From contig JBNKFQ010000349.1 of the NCBI GenBank assembly GCA_050289385.1, positions 1 through 24,928 on the forward strand: a stretch of DNA of 24,928 nt, written 5' to 3'. A program made the translations under genes and the position numbers. How positions within the stretch are numbered: the first letter of the stretch is position 1; each line of letters starts with the position of its first letter. Origin of the DNA: JBNKFQ01 sp050289385. GTDB taxonomy: Bacteria; Pseudomonadota; Gammaproteobacteria; Pseudomonadales; Porticoccaceae. This document shows positions 14,052 to 22,251 of this stretch, one piece after another. Under the pieces are notes generated by a model, which was given only the letters and a program-made list of their open reading frames with translations, did no database searches and had not been told where the DNA came from.

Positions 14052-14444
14052 ATGACTGATTTCAGCAGAACACAGCGTATTTCTGATGCCTTGCAGCGTG
14101 AATTGGCTGTGCTGATCCGCCAGGAGATACGTGACCCGCGCATCGGGCTGGTAAATGTTACCGGCGCCGATGTCAGTCGAGATCTGTCGCACGCGAAAGT
14201 GTATGTGACTTTTGTCGGTCACGACAGCGACGAACAATCTGCCGAGGCAGCAGAGGCTCTGAACGGTGCTGCAGGTTTTCTGCGCAGTGCGGTCGCCAAA
14301 TCCATGCAATTGCGCGCGACACCAAAACTGCGTTTTGTCTACGACAAAAGTGTGCGTGATGGTCAGCGTCTGGACGCATTGATTCAAAAAGCGGTTGGTG
14401 ATGATGACGCCAGACGTGCAGACAGTGAAAGCGGGGAGCGTTAA
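14052..14444 (+). CDS. rbfA: 30S ribosome-binding factor RbfA
   Basis: RbfA assists late 30S maturation, especially in the cold. The 130-residue protein shows the KH-type fold and family motifs: FSRTQRISDALQRELAVLIR, RDPRIGLVNVTGADVSRDLS, AKVYVTFVG, and LRATPKLRFVYDKSVRDGQR. I start it at ATG 14052. A TTG at 14037 is open but lies inside the 7-mer inverted repeat and would add residues not seen in the family. No Shine-Dalgarno sequence precedes the ATG, so translation may depend on the upstream hairpin or on coupling. The truB start lies three bases after its stop. Confidence 0.95.
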   Translation: MTDFSRTQRISDALQRELAVLIRQEIRDPRIGLVNVTGADVSRDLSHAKVYVTFVGHDSDEQSAEAAEALNGAAGFLRSAVAKSMQLRATPKLRFVYDKSVRDGQRLDALIQKAVGDDDARRADSESGER

Positions 14445-14447
14445 TAA

Positions 14448-15398
14448 GTGGGCAGACGTCGTTCCCGTGGCCGTCCGGTCAGTGGAATTTTAATATTGAA
14501 CAAACCGGTTGGCATGAGTTCCAACAATGCGTTGCAAAGGGTTAAATACCTGATGTTTGCCGCCAAAGCTGGTCATACCGGTAGTCTGGATCCTTTGGCT
14601 ACCGGAGTATTGCCGATTTGTCTTGGCGAAGCGACGAAGTTCTCACGGTTTTTGCTGGATTCGGACAAGGGTTACAAAAGCACGTTTCGCTTTGGTGTTA
14701 CGACGGAAACAGGTGACAGCGATGGCGAGGTGGTCGCGCAACAGAGTGCTGCGAAGGTCACTCGCAAGGCTGTCGAAAAAGCCATTGAACAGTTTCGGGG
14801 TGAAATTCAACAGATCCCCTCAATGTATTCGGCACTGAAGGTAAATGGTGAGCCACTCTACAAACTTGCTCGTCAGGGCATCGAGGTAGAGCGTGAAGCG
14901 CGACCGGTCACGATATTTGAGTATGAGTTGCTGGACTTTCGCTCAGCGCAAGAGTGTTCCACCGATATCGCCGAGGCCGATGTTTATATTCGTTGCAGCA
15001 AGGGCACTTACGTTCGTACCCTTGCCGAAGACCTGGGTGCAGAGCTTGGTTGCGGCGCACATGTTTGTACCTTGCACCGTACACAGGCAGGTCCATTTAC
15101 GGACGCCGATGCCATCAGTCTTGAAGAACTGGAGCGTTTGCGCGAAGGTAAGCGCGGAGAAGATCTCGATTACCTTCTAAAACCCGCTGATACGGCGGTC
15201 GCTGACTTGATGGTAGTGGAACTGCCCGGTTCAGTGGCCTGGTATTTTCGGCAAGGACAACCGGTTATGGCTATGGAGGCCTACCGTGACGCACAAGAAG
15301 GCGATATAGTGCGCATTTTCCAGGACGATGGCCTGTTCCTGGGGGTGGGAGAAGTATTGGATGACGGGCGTGTAACGCCGCGTCGTTTGGTTGTTTGA
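14448..15398 (+). CDS. truB: tRNA pseudouridine(55) synthase TruB
   Basis: TruB converts U55 in the T-loop of tRNAs to pseudouridine. The 316-residue protein has the N-terminal GILILNKPVGMSSNNALQRV and the catalytic motif AGHTGSLDPLATGVLP with D48, the same number as the E. coli nucleophile. SKGTYVRTLAEDLGAELGCG is present, and the C-terminal PUA-like domain ends DDGRVTPRRLVV. It starts with GTG, preceded by GGGGAG inside the end of rbfA, so the two genes are translationally coupled. Confidence 0.97.
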   Translation: MGRRRSRGRPVSGILILNKPVGMSSNNALQRVKYLMFAAKAGHTGSLDPLATGVLPICLGEATKFSRFLLDSDKGYKSTFRFGVTTETGDSDGEVVAQQSAAKVTRKAVEKAIEQFRGEIQQIPSMYSALKVNGEPLYKLARQGIEVEREARPVTIFEYELLDFRSAQECSTDIAEADVYIRCSKGTYVRTLAEDLGAELGCGAHVCTLHRTQAGPFTDADAISLEELERLREGKRGEDLDYLLKPADTAVADLMVVELPGSVAWYFRQGQPVMAMEAYRDAQEGDIVRIFQDDGLFLGVGEVLDDGRVTPRRLVV

Positions 15399-15400
15399 TT

Positions 15401-15533
15401 AAGTCGGAAGTCGGAAGTCGGAAATCAGAAGTTAGAAGTTGGAATTAAAAGTCTCGGGCCATCGCTGCGCTCGGCGGGTAGTAAAGTTTTTGCTTTTGCC
15501 TTTCCTTCCAACTTCTAGCATCCAACTTCCAAC
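15401..15533. repeat. inverted array of 7-nt repeats between truB and rpsO
   Basis: From 15401 to 15449 seven consecutive 7-mers follow AAGTCGG or close variants (AAGTCGG three times, then AAATCAG, AAGTTAG, AAGTTGG, AATTAAA). At 15506-15533 the complement appears as four 7-mers: TTCCAAC, TTCTAGC, ATCCAAC, TTCCAAC. The spacer (about 56 bp) holds CGCTGCGCTCGGCGGG and a T-rich part. The whole starts two bases after the truB stop. Same design, different 7-mer, as the element between infB and rbfA. Confidence 0.75.
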
Positions 15534-15551
15534 TCAAATAGGCAGTCTGTA

Positions 15552-15590
15552 AATATGCGCGGACTGACCTGTACATTTAACCCGCATATT
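15552..15590 (+). promoter_or_regulatory. rpsO leader stem-loop, candidate S15 autoregulation site
   Basis: AATATGCG (15552-15559) pairs with CGCATATT (15583-15590), and GG (561-562) can pair with CC (581-582) past a bulged C. The stem ends four bases before the GAGGAG of rpsO. In E. coli and other bacteria S15 represses its own translation by binding a structure here; that this one does so is inference. Confidence 0.5.
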
Positions 15591-15606
15591 AAAGAGGAGA
15601 AACACC

Positions 15607-15876
15607 ATGTCACTCAGTGCACAGGAAAAAGCTACCATCGTAGCAGAGCATGCAACAGGCGATGGCGATACCGGCTCACCGGAAGTACAGGTAGCTCTGC
15701 TTACCGCCAATATCAATAAACTGCAGAATCATTTTGGTGATCACAAGAAAGATCACCACTCTCGTCGCGGATTGATCCGCATGGTAAACCAGCGTCGCAA
15801 GTTGCTGGATTACCTGAAAAGAAAAGATGCGTCGCGATACACCGCGTTGATACAGAAACTCGGCCTGCGTCGTTAA
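15607..15876 (+). CDS. rpsO: 30S ribosomal protein S15
   Basis: S15 binds 16S rRNA early in assembly of the 30S platform. The 89-residue product is exactly the family length and carries the signature motifs DTGSPEVQVALLTANINKLQ, HFGDHKKDHHSRRGLIRMVN and RRKLLDYLKRKD. A strong GAGGAG (15594-15599) precedes ATG. It is followed by its own terminator. Confidence 0.99.
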   Translation: MSLSAQEKATIVAEHATGDGDTGSPEVQVALLTANINKLQNHFGDHKKDHHSRRGLIRMVNQRRKLLDYLKRKDASRYTALIQKLGLRR

Positions 15877-15885
15877 CACATCAAT

Positions 15886-15910
15886 AACGGTCCCTTCGGG
15901 GACCGTTGTT
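15886..15910 (+). terminator. rpsO terminator with UUCG loop
   Basis: AACGGTCCC (15886-15894) pairs perfectly with GGGACCGTT (15899-15907) around TTCG, a very stable tetraloop, followed by the T-rich TTGTTGTTTG. In E. coli a terminator also lies between rpsO and pnp and is partly read through. Confidence 0.8.
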
Positions 15911-15954
15911 GTTTGAACCATCCCGGAAAAATATCATGGGTTACCGCTGATCGA

Positions 15955-16014
15955 GTTAACAATAATCATTAACAGGCACTTCCCAATGAGTTCTGCCCAG
16001 TGAATATTGTTAAC
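15955..16014 (+). promoter_or_regulatory. long imperfect stem in the pnp leader, candidate RNase III site
   Basis: GTTAACAATA (15955-15964) is the exact inverse of TATTGTTAAC (16005-16014). Pairing continues inward through TCA/TGA, a T-G wobble, an internal loop, and GGCA (15975-15978) with TGCC (15994-15997). This gives about 19 pairs. In E. coli a stem in the pnp leader is cut by RNase III and lets PNPase repress itself. Position and shape fit; the role is inferred. Confidence 0.55.
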
Positions 16015-16072
16015 CCGAGCAGCTTGACACAGGTATGACGCCAGGATGCCAACTGCAAAAAAGGTGAATACA

Positions 16073-18247
16073 GTGAATCCAGTAATTAAATCTTTTCAAT
16101 ATGGCAAGCACACACTTACGCTGGAAACCGGTCGCATTGCGCGACAGGCGGCTGGTTCCGTGTTGTGTAGTCTGGACGATACCGTCGTACTTTGTGCCGT
16201 GACAGCGGCCAAAGAAGCAAAACCCGGGCAAGGTTTCTTTCCTTTGACGGTCAACTACCAGGAAAAAGCGTACGCCGCGGGTAAAATCCCGGGTGGTTTT
16301 TTTAAACGTGAAGGTCGCCCCAACGAGAAAGAAACACTCACTTCGCGATTGATTGACCGGCCGATTCGTCCCCTGTTTCCCGATGGATTTAAAAATGAAG
16401 TGCAGGTTGTTTGTACAGTAGTGTCTGCCAATAAAGACATTGACCCCGATATTCCTGCCCTGATCGGAGCCTCCGCTGCATTGGCAATTTCCGGCGTACC
16501 GTTCAACGGACCGGTTGGTGCCGCCCGGGTTGGTTATAACCCGCAAGACGGTTACCTGCTGAACCCGACCTACAAGGAGCTGGAAACCTCGGCTCTGGAT
16601 ATGGTGGTTGCCGGCACTCGGGACGCGGTACTGATGGTAGAGTCTGAAGCCAAAGAGTTGCCGGAAGACCTGATGCTGGGTGCAGTCCTGTACGCCCACC
16701 AGGAGATGCAGTCTGTTATACAAGTGATAGATCAACTGGTGGCCGAAGCGGGCAAGCCGCGCTGGGAGTGGGAAGCTGCTGCCGAAAATACCGAACTGGC
16801 TACTGCTCTTAAAGACAAGGTTGGAACAGACCTGGAAGCGGCGTACCAGGTGACCGACAAGCAAGAACGCACCACTGCAGTAAATAACCTGCGCACCGCA
16901 GCGGTAGAGGCACTTGCCCCCGAAGATGGTGAAATCAGCGAAGAAGACGTGAATGATGCCTTCAAAAAACTGGAAAAGAAAATTGTGCGCGGCCGCATTC
17001 TTGCCGGTGAGCCCCGCATTGATGGTCGCGACAGCAAAACCGTTCGAGCCATTGATGTCGAAGTGGGTGTGCTGTCCAAAGTACACGGTACAGCATTGTT
17101 TACCCGTGGTGAGACCCAGGCTCTGGTAACCGCCACGTTAGGCGCGATCCGCGATGCGCAAATTATTGACGCACTCGAAGGTGAGCGTAAAGATCCGTTT
17201 ATGCTGCATTACAACTTTCCTCCCTATTCCGTGGGGGAGTGTGGTCGCATAGGCTTTACCGGTCGTCGAGAAATTGGCCACGGTCGCCTGGCGCGCCGCG
17301 GTATTGCAGCCGTACTGCCGAATGCCGATGAATTTCCTTATTCACTGCGGGTGGTTTCCGAAATTACCGAGTCCAACGGTTCCAGCTCCATGGCCTCCGT
17401 TTGTGGCGCGAGCCTCGCCTTGATGGACGCGGGTGTACCTATGAAAGCACCGGTTGCCGGTATTGCCATGGGTCTGGTTAAAGACGGTGAGCAGTTTGCC
17501 GTTCTCACTGACATTCTGGGTGACGAAGACCACCTTGGTGACATGGACTTTAAAGTGGCCGGTACCGCCAAAGGTGTTACTGCCTTGCAGATGGACATCA
17601 AGATCGAAGGCATAACCGAACAGATTATGGATATTGCCCTGGAACAGGCCCTGGCTGCTCGCCTGCATATTCTGGGTGAAATGAACAAGGTGATCAGTAT
17701 CGGTCGTGAGGAAGTAGCGGCAAGCGCACCGCGTTTCTCCACCCTGAAAATTGATCCCGACAAAATCCGCGATGTTATCGGCAAGGGTGGTGCGACTATT
17801 CGTGCACTCACCGAAGAAACCGGTGCCTCCATTGATATTGAAGACGATGGCAGCATTCGTATTTATGCCGATGACCTCGATGCTCTTAGCCAGGCAGTTT
17901 ATCGTATTGAAGAGATCACCGCCGAACCGGAGATTGGTCGTATTTATAACGGTAAAGTGGCTCGCGTAGTTGATTTCGGCGCCTTCGTTACTATAATGCC
18001 GGGCACCGATGGTCTGGTGCATATCTCCCAGATTGCCCGGGAGCGTGTTGAAAAAGTGACTGATTACCTGTCAGAAGGTCAGGAAGTGCGCGTCAAGGTG
18101 CTCGATGTAGATGCCCGTGGCCGTATAAAACTCTCTATGAAAGAAGCGCAAGAAGAAGGCTCGTCAGAGAGTGAAGTGGCCGATACACCTCCTGCAGCCG
18201 CTGAACAGCAAGAGCCACAAGAGCCACAAGAGCCTCAGGATCAGTAA
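16073..18247 (+). CDS. pnp: polyribonucleotide nucleotidyltransferase (PNPase)
   Basis: PNPase degrades RNA 3' to 5' by phosphorolysis, usually within the degradosome. The 724-residue protein has two RNase PH domains (FQYGKHTLTLETGRIARQAA and VGVLSKVHGTALFTRGETQA, with the conserved DILGDEDHLGDMDFKVAGT), a KH domain (KIRDVIGKGGATIRALTEET) and an S1 domain (GRIYNGKVARVVDFGAFVTI). The tail is rich in Glu-Pro-Gln repeats (EPQEPQEPQ). I chose GTG 16073 because it gives NPVIKSFQYG, in line with the E. coli start, and has AAGGTG six bases upstream. ATG 16046 (nine codons earlier) is possible but has no spaced ribosome-binding site. Confidence 0.96.
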   Translation: MNPVIKSFQYGKHTLTLETGRIARQAAGSVLCSLDDTVVLCAVTAAKEAKPGQGFFPLTVNYQEKAYAAGKIPGGFFKREGRPNEKETLTSRLIDRPIRPLFPDGFKNEVQVVCTVVSANKDIDPDIPALIGASAALAISGVPFNGPVGAARVGYNPQDGYLLNPTYKELETSALDMVVAGTRDAVLMVESEAKELPEDLMLGAVLYAHQEMQSVIQVIDQLVAEAGKPRWEWEAAAENTELATALKDKVGTDLEAAYQVTDKQERTTAVNNLRTAAVEALAPEDGEISEEDVNDAFKKLEKKIVRGRILAGEPRIDGRDSKTVRAIDVEVGVLSKVHGTALFTRGETQALVTATLGAIRDAQIIDALEGERKDPFMLHYNFPPYSVGECGRIGFTGRREIGHGRLARRGIAAVLPNADEFPYSLRVVSEITESNGSSSMASVCGASLALMDAGVPMKAPVAGIAMGLVKDGEQFAVLTDILGDEDHLGDMDFKVAGTAKGVTALQMDIKIEGITEQIMDIALEQALAARLHILGEMNKVISIGREEVAASAPRFSTLKIDPDKIRDVIGKGGATIRALTEETGASIDIEDDGSIRIYADDLDALSQAVYRIEEITAEPEIGRIYNGKVARVVDFGAFVTIMPGTDGLVHISQIARERVEKVTDYLSEGQEVRVKVLDVDARGRIKLSMKEAQEEGSSESEVADTPPAAAEQQEPQEPQEPQDQ

Positions 18248-18261
18248 CTGGAAAGCGTATA

Positions 18262-18295
18262 AAAAACCGGGCTCATCACTATGAGCCCGGTTTTT
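18262..18295. terminator. 15-bp-stem terminator between pnp and the convergent EAL gene
   Basis: AAAAACCGGGCTCAT (18262-18276) pairs perfectly with ATGAGCCCGGTTTTT (18281-18295) around CACT. A on one side and T on the other make it usable from both strands, which suits the convergent genes. Confidence 0.9.
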
Positions 18296-18315
18296 CCCCC
18301 ACATGCAAACAACAT

Positions 18316-20067
18316 TCAACATACCTCGGAATGCAGTGAATCGGGTTGGTCTTCGATTAATGCCTGTTTGCGAAGTACGCTTTCAAAATGCTCGGGTTCC
18401 ATTGGACTGTACAAATAAAATCCCTGAATATAGTCGCAACCCTCGCTACGTAAAAAATCCAACTGTTCGCGAGTCTCTACCCCTTTCGCCGCCACCTGCA
18501 TGCCCAGTTTACCTGCCATGGCAATCATCGCAGAGGTAATTGCTGCATTGTTTTTATCGGCAGGAATATTGGCTACGAACGAACGGTCAATTTTTAGCAG
18601 GTCTATGGGTGCATCCTTAAGATAATTAAAGCTGGAATTGCCAGAGCCAAAATCATCCAGCACTATTGCCACACCCATTTTTTGCAACCGTTTTAATGTC
18701 GCTGTCGCCATATCCGTATCCTGCATTACTCCACTCTCGCTGATTTCCAACTGTAACCAGCCTGGAGCCAGTCCATATTCGTCAAGCAATTTCTCGACCA
18801 GTCCAGGTAAGCTTCCCTGGTGAAAATGGTGAGAAGAGATATTTACGGATATTTTAAGTGGTTGCAAACCTGCATCACGCCAGTGAGTGGCCTGCTTGCA
18901 CACTTCTTCCAGTACCCACTCGCTCAGAGGGATAATCAACCCGGTTTCTCCTGCCAGTGACAATAACCTTTCCGGTTGTATAGTGCCATTGAGGTAATTC
19001 CAGCGTACCAGTGCCTCCACGCCAATAATTTGATGGCCATTTAGCCGCACCAGAGGTTGATATTGAAGAGTAAACTCTCCATTTCCCAGGGCTTGACGCA
19101 TGGAGGCTTCCAGGGCAAGGCGCTCTTCCATTTGCACGGCCATTCTCCGCTCAAAAAAGTGATAACTGCGACCGCCTGAGTCCTTGGCATGGTTAAGAGC
19201 AATGTCGGCATTGCGCAGCAAATCGTTTGCATTGCCCGCATCGTAAGGGTAAAACGCAACACCCATACTGGCAGTAATGTACAACTGGCAGCCGTGAATA
19301 CCGTATGGTTCCTCCAACGCGTTCTGCACTGACTCCATTATGGTTCTGGTGGCTTCACGCGATTTTGGTTTGGGCAATAATATGGCAAATTCGTCTGCGG
19401 TCAGACGTGCAACCATATCATCCGGGTTCAGATACCGACCAAGGCGTTGAGATACTTGTTGCAATAACATGTCACCGGCCTTGTAGCCAATGTTGTTGTT
19501 GACTGTCTTGAAACGGTCAAGACCCAAATGTATGACCGCAGTAAGCTGATTGTTGTTCTTTGCATAGTTGATATGGACATCCAGCAATTTCTGAAAGCGA
19601 AGCCGGTTAGGCAACCGGGTTAGCTGGTCGTAATTGGCGAGAAAATGTAACTGTTTTTTAATCTCATGACGCTCTTTGCGGTTTCGGGCTTCGTTCAACT
19701 CTCGCTGAACGGTTGATGCCAGGCGCTTGAGATTGCCCTTCATCAGGTAATCCTGGGCGCCAGACCGCACAGCTTTGACAGCAACATCTTCACCTATGGT
19801 GCCAGATACAAAGATAAAGGGGACGTAGTGGTTGATCTGGCGTACGATCTCAAGAGCTTGCGTACCTTTCATATTTGGCATGGAATAATGGCAGAAAACA
19901 ACGTCCCATTCCTGATTTTGCATCACCTCAATCAGGCTTTCCGGTGTTTCCACTCTTGTGTGGGAAGGTATGTAGCCGCCCTTTTTCAGCTCATCAAGCA
20001 GTAACAGTGCGTCGTCTTCTGCATCTTCAATAACCAGTGTTCTCAGATGTCCTTTTTCTGCGTCCAT
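18316..20067 (-). CDS. REC-GGDEF-EAL protein with degenerate sites in all three domains
   Basis: This 583-residue protein has a receiver domain (about 5-125), a GGDEF domain (about 150-310) and an EAL domain (about 325-570). In the receiver the phospho-acceptor position, usually D in the text DYSMP, is H60 (CHYSMP). The GGDEF motif reads TADEF (223-227), which should not support cyclic-di-GMP synthesis. The EAL domain keeps EAL (351-353), NIS, ES, DDFG, KID and QGF, but the EGVE motif reads KGVE with K528. In studied EAL enzymes that Glu is needed for catalysis. It may therefore sense cyclic-di-GMP or bind partners rather than act as an enzyme. ATG 20067 is chosen because AAGGAAG lies just upstream; TTG 20091 is open but weaker. 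It is convergent with pnp and divergent from the sigma factor gene. Confidence 0.9.
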   Translation of the reverse strand: MDAEKGHLRTLVIEDAEDDALLLLDELKKGGYIPSHTRVETPESLIEVMQNQEWDVVFCHYSMPNMKGTQALEIVRQINHYVPFIFVSGTIGEDVAVKAVRSGAQDYLMKGNLKRLASTVQRELNEARNRKERHEIKKQLHFLANYDQLTRLPNRLRFQKLLDVHINYAKNNNQLTAVIHLGLDRFKTVNNNIGYKAGDMLLQQVSQRLGRYLNPDDMVARLTADEFAILLPKPKSREATRTIMESVQNALEEPYGIHGCQLYITASMGVAFYPYDAGNANDLLRNADIALNHAKDSGGRSYHFFERRMAVQMEERLALEASMRQALGNGEFTLQYQPLVRLNGHQIIGVEALVRWNYLNGTIQPERLLSLAGETGLIIPLSEWVLEEVCKQATHWRDAGLQPLKISVNISSHHFHQGSLPGLVEKLLDEYGLAPGWLQLEISESGVMQDTDMATATLKRLQKMGVAIVLDDFGSGNSSFNYLKDAPIDLLKIDRSFVANIPADKNNAAITSAMIAMAGKLGMQVAAKGVETREQLDFLRSEGCDYIQGFYLYSPMEPEHFESVLRKQALIEDQPDSLHSEVC

Positions 20068-20286
20068 TAATCTTCCTTCTGTGTTTTGCAAAAGACGTTA
20101 GCTCTTTGTATAGCTGTATATTTTGTGAATTGGCAGATGACAACCACTATTTTTCAAAGTTCGGTTGTATGGAGTAAGCAAAAAATAAGCTTTTCAGAAC
20201 GGGCCCTTATTCAAGCGCAAATTCCATTGTCGACTGTGTTATACATGGAACATTCAGGGTGGAAATTCAAACCCATATCTTGATTT

Positions 20287-20302
20287 TGTGACGCAAATCA
20301 CA
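20287..20302. promoter_or_regulatory. CRP/Vfr-type binding site
   Basis: TGTGA-N6-TCACA is matched exactly (TGTGA at 20287-20291, TCACA at 20298-20302), with T and A-rich flanks as in the E. coli CRP consensus. It lies 220 bp upstream of the EAL gene and 170 bp upstream of the sigma factor gene, so it could serve either. The rest of 20068-20471 has no gene I can support. Confidence 0.6.
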
Positions 20303-20361
20303 TCAAATGTGCAAAAAAAGCAAGCCACAGTAATGTCAGGCCATCTTTCGTAAGTCAGGGG

Positions 20362-20379
20362 CAGTTGTTGTAACAACTG
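20362..20379. promoter_or_regulatory. palindrome CAGTTGTT-GT-AACAACTG, candidate operator
   Basis: A perfect 8-bp inverted repeat with a 2-bp centre lies 93 bp before the sigma factor start. Its shape suits a dimeric repressor. The AT-rich text after it (TATAGATATTATG at about 20402-20414) may hold a -10 element. No regulator can be named. Confidence 0.4.
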
Positions 20380-20471
20380 TCATAATAAGTGTAACTGTTT
20401 GTATAGATATTATGCAGTAAACTTCAACAGCCCTTAAAATGGTTATATGGTTGGTGCCACCGCGGAGATCC

Positions 20472-21122
20472 ATGCCAAATACCCCACCCGAAAAGCCTGA
20501 TGCCAACAAAAATCGTAAGGAATCGGACCTGAGCTCGCCTGATATAAAGCGGGGGTGGGACCGGTCGGGTCATTCAGACTCGGAAAAAAACCGCTGGTTT
20601 CAGGACAATGTACTGGGTCATCAAAAATCCCTGTTTGGTTATTTGCGCAAATTGTTAGGTTCTGAAACAGAGGCACAAGATGTTGCCCAAGATGTCTACC
20701 TGAAAATGTATAAACTCAGTAATTACAATGAGATAGAGGCGCCTCGCGCCTTTTTGCTGCGCACGGCGCACAACACTGTAATGCAGCGTTTTCGGCGCGA
20801 AAAAATTATTTCTATGGAAACAGTGGCGGATTTTGACGACTTGAGCATCTATAACAATACGCCCGATATTAGCGAACAGGTAGAGTCACAAAAACGGTTT
20901 GCCATGCTCAGTGAAGCGATTGATCAATTACCCCCGGTATGCCGGCAAATCTTTATTATGCGCAAAGTGAACGGTTTGTCGCAAAAGGAGATTGCAAGCA
21001 AATTGGGTATTTCAGAAAGTACGGTGGAAAAGCACGCGGTGAAAGGGATGCGGCGCTGCCGCGAGTATTTGCGTGAACGTGAAACGCCAAACCGGTCAGA
21101 TAAAAGGGGAGCGGAATCATGA
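20472..21122 (+). CDS. FecI-type ECF sigma factor
   Basis: This 216-residue protein has sigma region 2 (SLFGYLRKLLGSETEAQDVA, QDVYLKMYKL, and RAFLLRTAHNTVMQRFRREK) and region 4 (LPPVCRQIFIMRKVNGLSQK, EIASKLGISESTVEKHAVKG). It is of the kind controlled by FecR proteins and surface receptors. It has an extra polar N-terminus of about 40 residues (PNTPPEKPDANKNRK and on). I start it at ATG 20472, which has GGAG at 20464-20467; the ATG at 20439 lacks a ribosome-binding site. Its stop overlaps the fecR-like start by four bases (ATGA), showing translational coupling. Confidence 0.92.
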   Translation: MPNTPPEKPDANKNRKESDLSSPDIKRGWDRSGHSDSEKNRWFQDNVLGHQKSLFGYLRKLLGSETEAQDVAQDVYLKMYKLSNYNEIEAPRAFLLRTAHNTVMQRFRREKIISMETVADFDDLSIYNNTPDISEQVESQKRFAMLSEAIDQLPPVCRQIFIMRKVNGLSQKEIASKLGISESTVEKHAVKGMRRCREYLRERETPNRSDKRGAES

Positions 21123-22150
21123 CGGCCATACGCAAAATGGATCAGATCGAAGACGAAGCTGCGCAGTGGGTGTGGCGCCTGGATGGCGATTTTAGCGAAC
21201 AGGAGCGCGGTGCATTTGAACAGTGGCTCGAAAAAGATAGCCGTCATCTGGCTGCGTTTAAAGACTATGTGCAGTTATGGGGTAATTTCGATGCGTTGCA
21301 ATCTGTTGATCTTGATGCATTGGCGGCTGTCACACCAGAATTACCTCGCGAAGCATCGGAGTCTCAAAACACAGATAAATCGGCGACAGTTATTAGCATA
21401 TCGCAACGCTGGTGGCGCCCGGTTACGGCCATGGCAGCCAGTCTGGTGGCTGCGTTGGCGATTTGGATGTTTGTTGGTGGCGCAGGTCCGGCGGCACAGA
21501 TCTATCAAACAGCGGTGGGCGAAAGCCGGGTTTTGGTTTTGGATGACGGTTCCACGATAAACCTGAACACCAACACGTTGGTGGAAGTTCTGTATGGGGG
21601 CGAAAGTCGCCACTTGATCCTGCGCAAGGGCGAGGCGCATTTTACGGTTGCCAAAGACGCGTTACGCCCATTTTGGGTGACCGCCGGTGCTTCTGAAGTG
21701 CGTGCGGTGGGAACAGCGTTTAATATTTATCGACAACAGACGGGTGGCATTGAAGTTATTGTTACAGAGGGCAGGGCGCGTGTATCGCTGGCGGCCGGTG
21801 GCGGCGATTCTGCATTGCTGGATGTCGGGCAGCGAATTGAGATGACAGACACCTTGAGTGCAGTCACATTGCTTGATGAGGCGCAATTGTCGCAAAAACT
21901 TTCGTGGCGTGATCGTATGCTGGTGTTTGAAGGTGAAACTCTGGAACAGGCCTTGTCGGTACTCAAACGTTACACCAGTGCGGAACTGGTAATCACCGAC
22001 CCGGCGATTCGCACTCTACAGGTGGGTGGCTACTTCAAAACAGATGATTTTAACGGCATGTTGAACAGTCTGGAGAAAGTATTGCCGATTCATATACAAC
22101 GGGTTGGCAACAGCCTTATTTACTTTTCTGCCAAAAAACAGATGCGGTGA
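21119..22150 (+). CDS. FecR-family anti-sigma/signal transducer
   Basis: FecR proteins hold the sigma factor at the inner membrane and pass on the signal from the outer-membrane receptor. The 343-residue protein shows the cytoplasmic N-terminal DUF4880 domain (IEDEAAQWVWRLDGDFSEQE, FEQWLEKDSRHLAAF), one membrane helix at about 101-120 (PVTAMAASLVAALAIWMFVG), the periplasmic FecR domain (GESRVLVLDDGSTINLNTNT ... RKGEAHFTVAKD ... VRAVGTAFNIYR) and a C-terminal STN-like DUF4974 domain (FEGETLEQALSVLKRYTSAE). It lies between the sigma factor and the receptor genes. Confidence 0.93.
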   Translation: MTAIRKMDQIEDEAAQWVWRLDGDFSEQERGAFEQWLEKDSRHLAAFKDYVQLWGNFDALQSVDLDALAAVTPELPREASESQNTDKSATVISISQRWWRPVTAMAASLVAALAIWMFVGGAGPAAQIYQTAVGESRVLVLDDGSTINLNTNTLVEVLYGGESRHLILRKGEAHFTVAKDALRPFWVTAGASEVRAVGTAFNIYRQQTGGIEVIVTEGRARVSLAAGGGDSALLDVGQRIEMTDTLSAVTLLDEAQLSQKLSWRDRMLVFEGETLEQALSVLKRYTSAELVITDPAIRTLQVGGYFKTDDFNGMLNSLEKVLPIHIQRVGNSLIYFSAKKQMR

Positions 22151-22251
22151 GTGGCGGAAAAATCTTTGTCGTGCATCCATTGGTTTGAGTCCCTGTTAAG
22201 CGGTCTGATGATCGGAGGGGCAGCAACCGAAAACCCATACAAGGGGGGAGC

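Noticed and set aside
16024..16052. TTGACA as a -35 element for pnp
   Set aside because: No acceptable -10 follows at 16-18 bp; the downstream bases are already at the start of the coding region.
16010..17086. 358-codon minus-strand open frame opposite pnp
   Set aside because: It is a shadow of pnp; the low-complexity translation rich in Phe, His and Gly has no domain.
20086..20283. 65-codon frame starting TTG between the EAL and sigma genes
   Set aside because: It overlaps the EAL gene's ribosome-binding region and has no ribosome-binding site or recognisable features.
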